A stretch of DNA of 64,000 nucleotides from Parietaria judaica (taxonomy: Eukaryota > Streptophyta > Magnoliopsida > Rosales > Urticaceae): the NCBI GenBank assembly GCA_954871525.1, contig OX940864.1, forward strand, positions 19,772,001-19,836,000, read 5' to 3'. A program made the position numbers and the translations under genes. Shown one piece after another: positions 10,201-22,157 of this stretch; position 1 is the stretch's first letter; each line of letters opens with the position of its first letter. The notes under the pieces were generated by a model. The model saw nothing but the letters and a program-made list of their open reading frames with translations, did not search any database and was not told the origin of the DNA.

Positions 10201-13115
10201 TTACAAGTGGTAAGCGCCGCTCCTTCTGGCGTCTCGGGTGAAAAAAGGATGAGTCAGCGCTTCTCTGGCGCTGAGCCGGTCGGTTGGGTCATGACGGAGC
10301 AGACCGTGCACGAGATCGATCAGCTCGCCCGCCGAGTGGTCAACGTGCTGCATTATTAGGTTCTGCGACACAAAGTTACGAAGGTCTTAGGATCTTATGC
10401 TCACGAATGGGAAAATGGGAAAGAGTTAATTATAGCGGAAAACTGAGCTTACTGGCAAGCGGGGCAATTTCCAAACCGCCCTTATGCTCTCTCTCGAAGC
10501 TGCACTGTCGGGCCAATCCAAACGCCCGCCTCTCTTGAAATATTTATCAGCACGGCGACTGCAATATGAATAAATGTGCCGAAATTATAATATTCGTACA
10601 TATTTAAGTTCTCTTCAAATACACGAATACTTACAAAAGATACTTGAATAGTACTTAGTTATTACACCTTTGTATCTTGTTATCGGATAATAAGCAACAT
10701 AAAAAAAGGGTAAGGGAGTAATCTCTTACTCGGCTCTAAGTGCCATGTGCTGGGGCAGCGGCCCCAAAACCCTCTCCATCATGGCGAGATGCTCGAGATT
10801 TTCGTGTGTCTGAAAAAGGGCTTCTCCCTGTAATAGTTGTCGAAAATATAAACGCAGTTTGTACTTTGTAGGTCTAGGATTTCTAGACTAGAAAATTTAT
10901 TATCATGTGCCTATTTTGTTTGTGATTATTAAAAATTGTTACGTGCCTTTTTAAAGTATAAATTGATATTTTCTCACCGAGCAAAGTTCGACCAGAATAC
11001 AGCCCACACTCCACAAATCGCAAGGGTAGTTCCATCCGAGGCCTACATAGAAAAAAATTAGATTAAATTAAATTCACAAAATAAAGATTGCCATTAGAAA
11101 CTTGATTCCAGTATTCTTACCCAATATAACTTCTGGAGCACGATAGTGACGCGTTGACACTACATAGCTATGATCTTGATGTTCGAATGTCGTACTCCCA
11201 AAATCAATGAGCTTGATGGCACTTGACTTAGGCAAATTCTTGAAATAGGAACCTTCTCTACCGGATCTTGATAGAAACTTCATTAAGATTAAGAAAAGAA
11301 AAGAAAAAAAAAACATAAGAAGCAACAAGAGAATCATCAGATATGAACTCATACTCCACATAAATGTGTATATGATAAGAGTATAGTATGAAAAGAACTT
11401 GGATGTATATAATAACGCTAAAAATAAAATAAAATAATTTGAAGGAGTGAAGTCATACCTTGTGGTCAGGTACTTTTATGTACTCCGAGGAAACAAAGAG
11501 AATGTTTTCTGGCTTTAAATCCGTATGAATTAAGCGCAGATCGTGCATAACTGCAAGAATAAATATGCAACAGGTGGAATTTATTAAAATGTAAAGCTTA
11601 TTTAGGTGTAATTGTAAAGATTATGTTTTAAGAAGGCGATGAAAGAGGTATCCGTGTCAAGTCTTGTCTTTGTTTTAAAGTTGTTTCATCGACAAGCTGA
11701 ATCAAATCCTTTTAACTTTCGGAAGTTTTAAGCCAAAGGAATTAAAATGGTGCAAGAATGTCCACACACATGCTACAGACTCCAAAATTTGCCGAGCAAG
11801 CTCCCGAACAAGATCAATGGGAAAAGAACGATAGCTGTTTTTGCGAAGAAAATCGTATAAGCTTGGTCCAAGCTTCTCAAATACCTGCCCAAACCATTTA
11901 AATTTATCCGCAAGTCTTAGAACTCACAGTATATTTAAATCACAAGTACCAATAGATACTTACAATACAAACATGATTACGATAGTCAAACCAATTCCGT
12001 ATTTGCACACAACTGCAAAGAATGAAACTGCTTATACCAACATCGCCTCAAACTACAAACAATAAGGAAATTAAGGAAACAAGTTAAGCATACTTACAGA
12101 GATCCACCAACATCATTTCTAGCCAGCCTTTGAAGGACGTCAATTTCAATCATGGCAGCCTCACGATATTTCTGAATCGAGCGAACAATTTTAATCGCAA
12201 CGACCTCTTTCTTGTCATTGTCAAAACACTCCAACACTTGTCCGAAAGTCCCTGCCAAACCCCATCGCATAGGATAAATTTTGAACAAAACGTTCAAGAT
12301 GAAAATATAACAATATATGAAAGGATTATGACCAAAAGAGCACAAGGAAAAACACCAACCTTCTCCCATTTTTCCGAGAATCTTATCTGCATTATATAGA
12401 ACACAAATTATAAGAAAATGCCATACGTTACATAAAAGAAACGAATTGCTAAAGACACTTACAACGAGGGGTTAAGTTCTCTCCAACAGCAAACACATAG
12501 TGACCGTCTTTGTCATCAGCTCGCCAAGGCGGAGAACCCGGCAATTCCCTGCAAAACATGGGCGAAAACCCGTAATTCGGCATCGCTCCATTCGCAAACT
12601 CCTGTCCACAATATATCGCCGGAAGCACCTGGAAAAAATCACGGCGTTTTACAACTGCATTCGAACTCCCGAATGATCGAACTATCCTTCACCGATATCA
12701 AATTCTCGTCAACAATCCACGAAAGCGCATAAATTAGACGAGATTGTTCTCCTTTCGCATGAATAACCCAACTATTTCCCGATTTCCGGAGCATTAGACT
12801 AAATGCTGGAGTAATAAATGCCTAATATTAAGCTCTCGCTCTAAAATTCCACTAACTACCGTTCAATCGGATACGATAGCAATCGAACTCGATTCCTTCA
12901 GAAATGAACATGCAATGATCCGTAGGGTTAGAAGTGTAGAACTTGACGCATATACATGTGTGTATAGTATACACACACAAAATACATGTATAAATCGAGA
13001 GAGATACCTTTGGAGGTGGAAGAGGAAGAGGCATATCCCAAGCCAAACGAGGCCTTTTCCTGGGACGCCTGTCCATGTTCTTGTGAGGAAACTCCATGAT
13101 TCTCTGCGTCTCCAT
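10201..13115 (-). CDS. AFC1: LAMMER-type dual-specificity protein kinase, AFC1 orthologue
   Basis: Twelve exons on the minus strand: 13115-13008, 12628-12463, 12386-12360, 12251-12098, 12012-11964, 11884-11770, 11550-11459, 11277-11121, 11042-10978, 10827-10730, 10558-10453 and 10362-10201. All junctions are GT/AG, phases agree, and the sum is 1299 nt (432 residues). The N-terminus is basic ([14 protein letters not shown]). Kinase motifs are complete: glycine loop GEGTFGQV at about 99-106, VAIK lysine at about 121, HTDLKPEN with catalytic Asp at about 217, DFG at about 262-264, and the signature EHLAMMER at about 323-330. These CLK-type nuclear kinases phosphorylate SR splicing factors. The N-terminal sequence resembles Arabidopsis AFC1 (At3g53570) more than AFC2 or AFC3. 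The C-terminus ends soon after HPFFTRD and lacks the Pro-rich tail I recall in AFC1. The start [12 protein letters not shown] matches the family. Confidence 0.93.
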
Positions 13116-15299
13116 TTTCTCTATCTTCGCGACCTTTGCTTCCGCAATCTCGAAGAAGCAGAGATCTCAGGGCAATTGAAGGTTCAGGAGTGTGCGGAGA
13201 GCGAAGAGATCGTCGGAGGGAGAGGAGAGAGAGGCCGATCTGAGCAGAAAGGGAAGGTAAAGCTATGGCGGAGCTAACCCTGGTTGAGGAGGATAACCCG
13301 GAGCTGTTAAACCATGGTTAGAAGGGGGTCGCGGGTCCCACGCACACGTGTCGCTCAATTACTCGCCAGCAATTTATGAAGAAAGAAATTCGTGAAACTG
13401 CTCTGTTTTCGCTCCAATGAAAAGCCACGTCTCTTTCTGTAGCCACTCGCGCGTGGACCCCGCGAACTTTTTCAATTGTGTCGTTTCCCACATCACAATT
13501 CTTCATTTTTACAAATTAGCCCAAACTCATTATTAACTATACTTTACTACCTTATTCCTTTCTATATCTAAACTAAATTAATGGTATTTGATGTAGATGT
13601 TTATTGAAATAATATTTTCTTTTATATGTTGGTGGTAGTGGTACCATGACGATGATCTTTTATTGACATAAAATATTAATCCGATTTTTCTATAAAAATT
13701 AAAAAAATCAAACACATTTTATCAAATTCAAAAGTGCACTTTTCTAAACTTTAATTAAGTGTATGGGAAGCCAATATCAGTTTCATATTCACTAAATTAC
13801 GTTGTTTCTTTTTTTACACTTATAACGTTATAGTAGTACAATTCAGAATTCACTATCATATAATTATTGTCGCTTTTCTAAATTCTGTCGTTTGGAGACT
13901 TTGGTGTGATTTTCCATTTCCATGTCGTTTTCTACACTCTGTGATGTGGTTCTCTATTTTTATGTCGTTTTTTACACTTGTGATGTGGTTCTCTATTATG
14001 TCGTTTACACACTTTTGATGTAGTTTCTCTATCTTTGTGTCTTTTTCATACAATTAGGTCATTTTTCCTAGTTGGTTGTCGTTTCCAAAAATCTTGCGGG
14101 TATTATACTCTGATGTCGTCACCGTTGATTTGGGTTCCACTTCAACCGTCATAAGCTACGTGATAGCGCTAGTTACATAGTCCACAAAGATTTTTTTCAG
14201 TTTATTGTTTTTACAACACGTATCTCGTTAATGTTGATTAATTTGGGTATATGTTCCACATAAGTAGATTGGTATCAAATTGCGTTAACAAACATGGTGT
14301 ATTTTTTTATGTTTTCTCGCATGTTTGGTTGGATCCTTTATTATCCGTAAATTTGAGAGTCTGAAGGAGACATGCTTGACCGGAAGAGAAGTTCCTACGA
14401 ATTTGCCTCCCAAAATAATATATCTAATATGCAAGCAGGTGAACGATCAATCACATGAAGAAGAAAAAAACGACAACGTTCAGAAATGACAACTAAAAAG
14501 AACAATGCCTAACACGACAACGATACTACAAAAACAAACGGAAGTTAAAATTTCCACTTAATAATAAGCACATAATTCATGTACATATCTCAACAGTCAA
14601 CAACGTTATAATAACATGATTATACATTATAAATTAATGCTAATTTGCCGTTCTTAGACCATCGCATAATGTAATTAAGAATTTAATTAATTGCTTTTAT
14701 CGTTAGCCAATAAAGGCGTTCTTTTTTTCCACCAAATGTTTAGCACGTGTTGAATTGCCACGTCACTCTGATGTACAGCATGCGAAATTGGAATATCATG
14801 TGACCATGTCCATGTGTACTCATTTTGTTTTAAAACATGATTAAAATCAAAATACGAATATTTAAGTTAATAGAATGTTACAACAAAAAAAATCAATTAA
14901 TAATTTTTCTTAAGTATCAAGATTTCATCTTATAACTCATTGGCAACGAGTAGAATAACATATGACATTTTTAACCCGTGTCAAGTTTTTATGTCTTTTT
15001 TAAGAGACTTAATAATATGTCATCTCAACATGATAGCTCTTTTCGACTCATTGATCATCTTGGGTCGTATCATTTTTTTATTATTTTCGGACCATATCTC
15101 ATTTGAACTTAATAAGCTCTCATACCATGTGAAATATCACGAGGTTTCACTTCAAAACGGGAATGATGAAAGTAACCCATGATTATTTTTTTTATATCGT
15201 GCTAAGTCTTCCCGAGAGATTTAACACCTATAAACTTACCTCATTAAAGATCTTCATTAATGGGAATTCACAAAAGCAGAGGCGGAAGCAAGAGCATTA
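13116..15299. other. AFC1 upstream region and AT-rich intergenic DNA
   Basis: The 5' UTR of AFC1 and its promoter probably lie in 13116-13500. An ACACGTGT G-box-like palindrome sits near 13343. From about 13890 to 14090 there is a degenerate tandem repeat of roughly 50-60 bp built on the words ATGTCGTTTT and GATGTGGTTCTCTAT. Similar GTCGTTT-rich runs recur at 41400-41570, 58870-59010 and 60660-60800. From 14100 to 15299 the DNA is AT-rich with no gene or complete element recognised. The motif CAGAGGCGGAAGC near 15287 looks like one end of a hAT element, but no partner end was found. Confidence 0.4.
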
Positions 15300-18128
15300 G
15301 TGAGGGGGTTAAAACTGATAGAACCTTTGCGGTATAAGTACCCAAAGATTGAGATTGGACCTTTTGCAGGCCCACGTTAGTTAATGCGATTGACTCACGG
15401 TATTGATTATAAAATCATATGTATAATATAGTTGACTAATCAATATATTAATTGCATATATCTCTTTCCTTATTTAGATGAGATCTTCATATAAAGGAAA
15501 CTAATTAATTTCATGAGATACACATTAATCGAGATTATTCTCATTAATGGAGATGATTCTCCTCTCCCTATAAATAGAGAATTCGACCACCCCATTTCAC
15601 ACATCATTGAGAGGGTTCGAATTCTACTATTCCCGAGAGAGTCTTTGTCCGTTTCCAATCGCCGATTAGGAACTAGTATTCCGATCCGGCGATTTCCGTT
15701 CTCCTAGAGAAGTTCCGTTTAGCGACGTGGTGGACTACGTAGAGGTCGAACACTTGAGCGGCTTGTGATCTCCTAGAAGGCGTGGTGTAGACGACGGCGT
15801 GAAGACAATCCTCCGACGAGCACTCGAAGATCCAGCTCTCGAGGAATCAAAGTAATGTTAGACATGTGTGTCCTTAAACAAGATATTTTATCCATTTGTA
15901 AAAGATTATGACAAGTCGTTGAATAAAGATGATGCTTATTATGATAATCTTATTATAGTTTCTGGTAGAGTAAAATAGAATGTTTGATCCTTAATTCATA
16001 AAGGATGCAATTATGTTATTATTATCACAACAGAGTCAATGTGAAGAAGAATTAATTATCATAATAAATGAATTTAAAATGTCCGTGACCTGATTAACAG
16101 GGTGGGAGCCCATTAATCGTATAAGGTCATTAATGTGACTAAGGGTGTGTTTGTTTGCACTTAATAAACATCTGAATCTTAATCGGTCAGATGCAGGGCT
16201 ATTAAGTGCATTTGTTTTTTTATTTTAAAACCTCTTAATAAGTCTGAATGACCACTTATTCGGTCATATGTGAAACTCAATCTGAATGATATTAAGACCT
16301 ATTATTTTTCTCTTTCTTCTCATTATTTGTCCACATCTTATCTCATTTTCTCTATTTCTCACGTTATATCTTTATGTTTGGCCAAGTTATTAATTTTTTA
16401 TTATTATATTTTTCTCTCTCCTCCTCAAAACTTCAAAACTCCATAACTTTTTTTTCGAGCATCGGATTGACTCATATAATACATCATCGGAAAGGTTGCG
16501 ACGAGACGAATCCAATGATAGGTGGGAAGATATAGTTTTAATGCTTTTTAAAAAACTATGAAATTCGTTTTTTAATAAATAAATTAACTAAATTAAAAAT
16601 AATAATAATTTATTAAATAAATAATTAACTAAATAATAAATTAATTCATAAAAAAAATTATGGATACGTTTATTCAAAAAATAAAATTTCAAATTAGGGA
16701 TTTATTTTAATAATAAATAATTTCTACTAATTATTTCGTATTAAAATTTTATATAATATTATTTAATGACGTGAATAAAATCCTAAAAATTGATTAGTTT
16801 AAAAATTAATATTATATCATATATTTATACTTTATAATATTTAACATATTATCTTAATATTTATCTATGATAGGAATTTTTAAAATTTTGTCACAAAATA
16901 ATAATTTTACTTAATAATATTATCTAATAAAACTTAATTAAAAAAATAAATGCTCTTATGAAATATTAATCATGTTATTATAAATATTTTGATTAATTTA
17001 AAAATTAATACTATATTTAATATTATATTTCATATTTAATATTATATTTCATAGTATCTTATATATTAAATTTTTAATAAATATAGTACAAATTAGAAAA
17101 TAAAATTACATTCAGATCTGCATTCAGATCTTAAAAAACAAACAGACTTTAATTTTCAAGCATTCAGATCCAGATGTAAGATCTTAATATTCAGATGTGC
17201 ATTAAGATTCAGACGTCTGAATCTTAATGCAAACAAACACACCCTAAGTGACAATCCTATTCTGGATTTTGTGTGTGTCACACTCACTAGAAGTGCAGTA
17301 AGTATGAAGTGTCCTCATACTGGACTGGACCTGACTTAAACTCCGGAAGTTATCATATAAGACTGTCACTGATAACTTGGAGTTGAGTCACTAGTAGATG
17401 ATCAAATGTATATTCGATATAAGTCCTGAGTGATCTTGAGTCCGAGCTGCTGGCTTGATTGTTCTTTGATTTAACCGTTAAAGAACACAATATATTACCG
17501 TTGTTCCCAACACTATTATTTTGGGAACATGAAGGGTAGCTTGGTCATAGACATGGGCATCACACAGCTCTCTTCAGAGTCATGATTATTCCATTGATTG
17601 TCGGTGGTGAGAAGTGAGAGGTACCCGTGAGCAACTATGAATCGAAACCATAAGTGAGTTACTCATAATATTACTGACTGAGTCAAGGATGAAAATGCAA
17701 TGAGGGGCATGATGGTAGAAACCGCCTGCTCGTGTGTGGATCATCAAGTGAAAGATCAATAACCCGAATTTGATTGTATCAATGAACACCCTGTTGTAAT
17801 TAAGGGAATAATATATACTGTATCACTAAAGAGTGCATCCTCGGGTTTATAGTGGAATAACACCGAGGTTTGACGAACACCCTAGCAGTTCGTTGGAGCT
17901 TAAGTGATACGGGTCCATGGTCCCCAGGATAGCTGCGTAACGGATGATACGTACGTGATAAAAATATGTTGAAATGTTTTTAAGATCATTTGGCATGACT
18001 AATAAAATTGAAGTCTGTGACAGACATCAGATAGTTTTATCAGTAGCGTGGCAAAAGTACCATATCTTGGTAACCGAAATTAACTGATAAAATAAAGTAT
18101 AATTTGGATTTTCTGTCAACATGAAAGT
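15300..18128. mobile_element. Non-coding LTR-retroelement-derived sequence (LARD-like), interrupted
   Basis: I see no coding frame. A core-promoter-like stretch at about 15570-15640 (CCCTATAAATAGAG followed by a CT/GA-rich leader) looks like the U3/R part of an LTR. The sequence then continues as moderately complex, non-repetitive, non-coding DNA up to the LTR at 18129, as in large retrotransposon derivatives. A PIF/Harbinger element interrupts it at 16143-17244. A 9-bp stem hairpin TGTTCCCAA/TTGGGAACA lies at 17502-17529. I could not locate a primer-binding site, polypurine tract or matching second LTR, so the assignment is tentative. Confidence 0.35.
16143..17244. mobile_element. PIF/Harbinger (Tourist-like) non-autonomous element
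   Basis: 1102 bp, starting GGGTGTGTTTGTTTGCA and ending with the inverted form TGCAAACAAACACACCC. It is flanked on both sides by TAA (16140-16142 and 17245-17247), the usual TWA target duplication of PIF/Harbinger. The subterminal parts are rich in CATCTGAATCTTAA/CATTCAGATC words; the interior is AT-rich and non-coding. It lies inside the non-coding retroelement-like sequence. A fragment of a related right end occurs near 24120-24180. Confidence 0.8.
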
Positions 18129-19819
18129 TGTTGGAAATTAAATTCTAAGAAACTTTGCTTCTGGAACCGAGTCGTTTCGACGTACGGTTTGTGATTTAGA
18201 GAATTTCTATGTTTGTGATCGTTTCGGTAAACTATGAAATTAAATCACATGTCACGAATTTAAATGATGGTGTGTCACCATGACATTTGAATGTGTGATA
18301 TTGAGATCAAAGAATATTTATATAATTTATTTATTCGAATTTGATTATTAATATATTATTAATAATTATTCAATAATTAATAGATTTATATTAATATGTA
18401 AATAATATATTTTCATATATATTATAAGTGTAGAAATCGAATTATGCCTTGGAATGTGGAACAATATGCATTCGAATGGATAGACTCTGGTCTTTTCATA
18501 ATTGCGGCATAAGTACCAAATGTTTTGGTATTTGAGAAAAACCCTAAAATTAATTTAATCCCTTGGATCGGTTATGATTTAATATCAACCGTTGGATTAG
18601 GATAATTGATTTATTCGAAATCAATAACTTGGTGACCAAGTTTTGATTTTTGAATTTACCTAATTAATTATATCCGTTAGATCGGTCTAAGATTTAATCT
18701 TTACCATCGGATTGAAAATTAATTAATTATATATATTATATATTATTTTCGAATTATAGTTTTGGATAATTTCGAATTTGATTTTTATTAAATCTTTTAA
18801 TATTTGATTTTATCCTAAACTAATTTGATTCATTAGATCGGTTTAAAGATTTATCTCAACCGTTGGATCTAGATAATATGAATTCGAATTTTAATATATA
18901 TATATATATATATATTCGAATTTTATAAAGATAAGAAGATAAGATTGGATTTTGATTTTATCCAAATATTTCTTATTTAATTAAATCCCTAATTAATTAT
19001 ATCCATTGGATTTAGATAAGATTAAATCTAGACCATTCGATTGAAATAATTAATTTTAATATATAGAATTCAAAATTAGGGAGTAAATTTCTCTAATTCG
19101 GTTACAGTCTGATCCTATAAATAAGAGGCTCATTCTACACATTTTTCACACCTCTCCCCAGAGAAAAATCCGAACTCTCCCTCTCGTTCAGGTTCTGCGA
19201 ATTTTCTCTCTGATCTCTCTTTCTGGTTCGGCTTAAGAGACTTAGTTCTCCGGAAGCTTAAAAAGAACCATCAGTTTAAATTTTGCGACGGAGTCCTGCC
19301 GGCGAAGCCCACGCTTCGGTACGAGGAATCCAGGAGAATATCCCGGAAGATCACGAGATTTTCCCTCAACACCGGCGGAGCCTTGCCCGATTCAGAACGC
19401 ACAGCCGGAAGTGGTCAATAGAGGTACGGCCTTATGCATTGGGTTAATAAATGCAACCATTTACTGTTTTCTATTTATTTCCTATATTGACTAGATTATT
19501 AATAATGATTTATGAATATTAAATTACATAATATTTATCAGATCTTGTTATATGGTTATTATTAGATATCCGGACTGTTGAACGGATAACAAGTTTTCCG
19601 TTTTAAAATAATTTTTTAAATGTTACCCGGACGGTTCGGAGGTACGATTCGTGATAATTTGCACGGAATCCGAGACGTGATTCCCGACAAGAAATCGCTT
19701 AGAGAAATCTTTCTCTCTCCAAGTAAGTCCAATATATATCTATTTATCTAGATCTCTGTTTCCTAGGATTCTCTGGAATTTCCACTTCCAGAGATGAGAA
19801 ATCTTAGAAAACTCCAACA
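18129..19819 (+). mobile_element. LTR (probably solo or orphan), about 1.7 kb, copia-like
   Basis: The sequence starts TGTTGGA and ends TCCAACA, the inverted termini of an LTR. A TATA box (CCTATAAATAAG near 19115) is followed by a CT-rich leader and a GC-richer stretch to about 19430, as expected for U3 and R/U5. No primer-binding site follows the right end, no polypurine tract precedes the left end, and the 5-bp flanks AAAGT and AAAAC do not match. It is therefore an orphan or rearranged LTR. No protein is encoded. Confidence 0.6.
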
Positions 19820-19953
19820 AAAACCAGCCCAATCTTTTTTTGTCTAGTGCTAATTTTGGTGAATTCTTCTTCTAACCCCCCAAATTTTTATCACATTTTC
19901 ATTCTAATCTCTTAATTTCTATTAAAAATTTAAATTAGTCCCCCGAACCTTGA

Positions 19954-20018
19954 ATCCTAGTTTCGCTAGTGCACAAAAGAGAGAGATCCTAGTTTCGCTA
20001 GTGCACAAAAGAGAGAGA
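19954..20018. repeat. Two-copy 32-bp tandem repeat
   Basis: The unit containing CCTAGTTTCGCTAGTGCAC and a GAGAGA tail occurs twice in a row with period 32 and no visible difference. It sits between the LTR and the next MITE. Confidence 0.8.
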
Positions 20019-20062
20019 CAGCTCCATCCTTCGTGGGACATTCTTTACATTATTTAAAAAAA

Positions 20063-20512
20063 TGGTTAATGATGGCGAAAATACCCAAAGTTTGGTCAAA
20101 GAACCCCTCGTGTACCTAAAGTTTAAAAGTGGTGGCAAAAATACCCTAAGTCATATTTGGGGAGTTGACCACTCCATTCTCGTAACGTTGTTAACTAACC
20201 TGTTAACTCTGACCACGTAGACAAATCTGTTTTGTTAAGTGTAATCATTAGGGGTTCAATTCGTTGTATTAAATAGTATTAGCTAGGGGTTTAATTCGTT
20301 GTTTTGTCGTAAACGAGGCTGATGTGGGCTCGTCCACGTGGCAGAAATAGTTATGTCAGCAACTCACGTTTATCCGTGTGGCCAAAGGCGCTACGAGAAT
20401 GGAGTGGTCAACTCCCCAAATGCGACTTTGGGTATTTTTACCATCATTTTTAAACTTTGTGTAGAAGAGGGGTTTTTTACCAAACTTTGGGTATTTTTGC
20501 CGTCATTAACCC
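20063..20512. mobile_element. Mutator-like MITE, GGGTTAAT-type terminal repeats
   Basis: About 450 bp with long inverted ends: the left reads GGTTAATGATGGCGAAAATA and continues CCCAAAGTTTGGTCAAA; the right is its inverse with a few changes. The flanks are A-runs (TTTAAAAAAA on both sides), so a 9-bp duplication is plausible but not readable cleanly. It is non-coding. Its ends share their architecture with elements at 8268, 40324, 45125, 58534 and 60313. Confidence 0.72.
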
Positions 20513-20682
20513 TTTAAAAAAATAATATATATATATATAAACATGATAATTATGTAAAATGAAAGATAATGAAGAAAATCACGTGTGAACTGCAGAAATT
20601 AGGTAAAATAATACTAAAATGGTCATTGTACATGTCACGTTTAAAAATAGTCAAACTATTCGTCGACATACATATATATATA

Positions 20683-20687
20683 TATAC

Positions 20688-20726
<39 letters not shown>

Positions 20727-20727
20727 G
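20683..20727. repeat. TA-rich microsatellite upstream of the F-box gene
   Basis: Imperfect (TA)n broken by CATACA and GTA words, ending about 50 bp before the first ATG of the F-box gene. It could contain that gene's TATA-like element, but this is not distinguishable from the repeat. Confidence 0.7.
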
Positions 20728-20777
20728 GGGCGCATCTTTGAAAAACACTCATAGTCTTCGATCTCTGTGTGAAGCTA

Positions 20778-22157
20778 ATGAGAGCAGTTATGGGAGAAAA
20801 GCCTGATCTGTTGAGCAATCTTCCGGAGCAAATCCTCAGACTCATACTCTCGTTTCTTCCATTGAAAGAAGCTTTGAGAACCAGCTCTCTCTCAACAGTT
20901 TGGCGCCAACTACTGGCACCACTCTCTCTCCATTTACACCATCAATCCGCCATTAACGAAGCTCTGGCCAAATTTTCAACGTCCTGCGTTTTCCCCGACC
21001 GATTGAAGATCGTCGCCAAAGATCAAAACGACGTCGAATTCACTGTGTGCGCCGCAAAAGGAGCGCAAGCAGAGCTTCGCCTCGATTTCGCAGCTGGATC
21101 ATGGAAGAACGGTCGAGAAGAGCGATGCTACTACGATCTGACGGCCTTACCGATCAATTGTCAGCGATTGACGAGCGGTTTCGCATCCCTGAGGAGTCTG
21201 CATCTCCGATCGGTGAGCTTCAGCGGTGCGAGGCTGGCCGGTGACGTGTTCGGGGAGTGCCATCTGCTCGAGAGCTTGAGGCTGGAGAAGTGTGTGAAGC
21301 TCAGGGGCGTGAAGATGGAGGCGGCGAGTCGGCTCCGCAGTCTGACAGTGGTGGACTGTCCGGACATCGAGAGCGTGGCGGTGTCGGCGCCGGAGCTGAG
21401 GTCGTTTCGGTTCAGAGGAACCGTTCTTCCGCGTTTAGAGCTCGAGAATTCGCCGGAGTTGGTGGACGCCACTCTGGATCTGAGAGCTATACAGAGTGAG
21501 CTCGACTGCGAAGATGCAATACAAGCTCTTGCTTCGCTCAGAGAAGCAAGAACTCTCACCATTAGCTCTTGCTTTCTTCAGGTATACATATATTCTGTAT
21601 ATATACGATACTGTAGTGTATATATATGTTGAATGTTGATCTTCTTCTCTAAACACGATTGTTTTTTTGGGTTTTTGAAGTGGATGTGTACGGCAGGGGT
21701 GATCTTCGCATGCCTGGAAGTGAGGTTCAACAGGTTGAAGGAGCTTCGTTGGGTGAGTTCATCAATGGAGAGATCACAGAGAGACTCCTTGGCTTGCTTC
21801 CTCAACATATGTCCTTCCCTCCAACACCTCACCATCCAGGTAACTTGTGCAACAAGTCATTTGTTTTCGCGTTTTTTAAGTACCGTGACCGTTTTTATTT
21901 TTATTGACTGTTCTCGCGTTCTTATGTGTGCTCAGATTGACGAAAGCCTCGGCCCGGTTCCGTGTCCATTTCCGCACCAACAATTCCACGACCGTCATCT
22001 TTGGATGGATTTCGAGGCGGTGAAATCGAACACTTTGGAGCTTAAGCACCTGAAAACGTTCAAGTTGTCAGGTTTCGGGGGCGAGGAAGACGAAGTCCTC
22101 TTCATGGAGCTCCTGCTCTCCAAAGCCGTCGTCCTCGAATCCATGACTGTCACATGA
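20778..22157 (+). CDS. F-box/LRR-repeat protein
   Basis: Three exons: 20778-21581, 21681-21839 and 21936-22157, joining in phase 0 to 394 residues. Splice sites are CTTCAG|GTATAC, TTGAAG|TGGATG, ATCCAG|GTAACT and GCTCAG|ATTGAC. The F-box is at about residues 9-46 (LLSNLPEQILRLILSFLPLK, then a Trp-Arg-containing helix), and the rest shows plant leucine-rich repeats such as LRSLHLRSVSF, LLESLRLEKCVKL and LRSLTVVDCPDIESVAV. F-box proteins join SCF ubiquitin ligases through SKP1/ASK and the LRRs choose the substrate; the substrate here is unknown. The first in-frame ATG is used; a GTG codon three codons upstream is not a likely start. The second intron (21840-21935) is 96 nt, has no stop and keeps frame, so retention would insert 32 residues. 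I saw no FBD motif with confidence. Confidence 0.85.
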
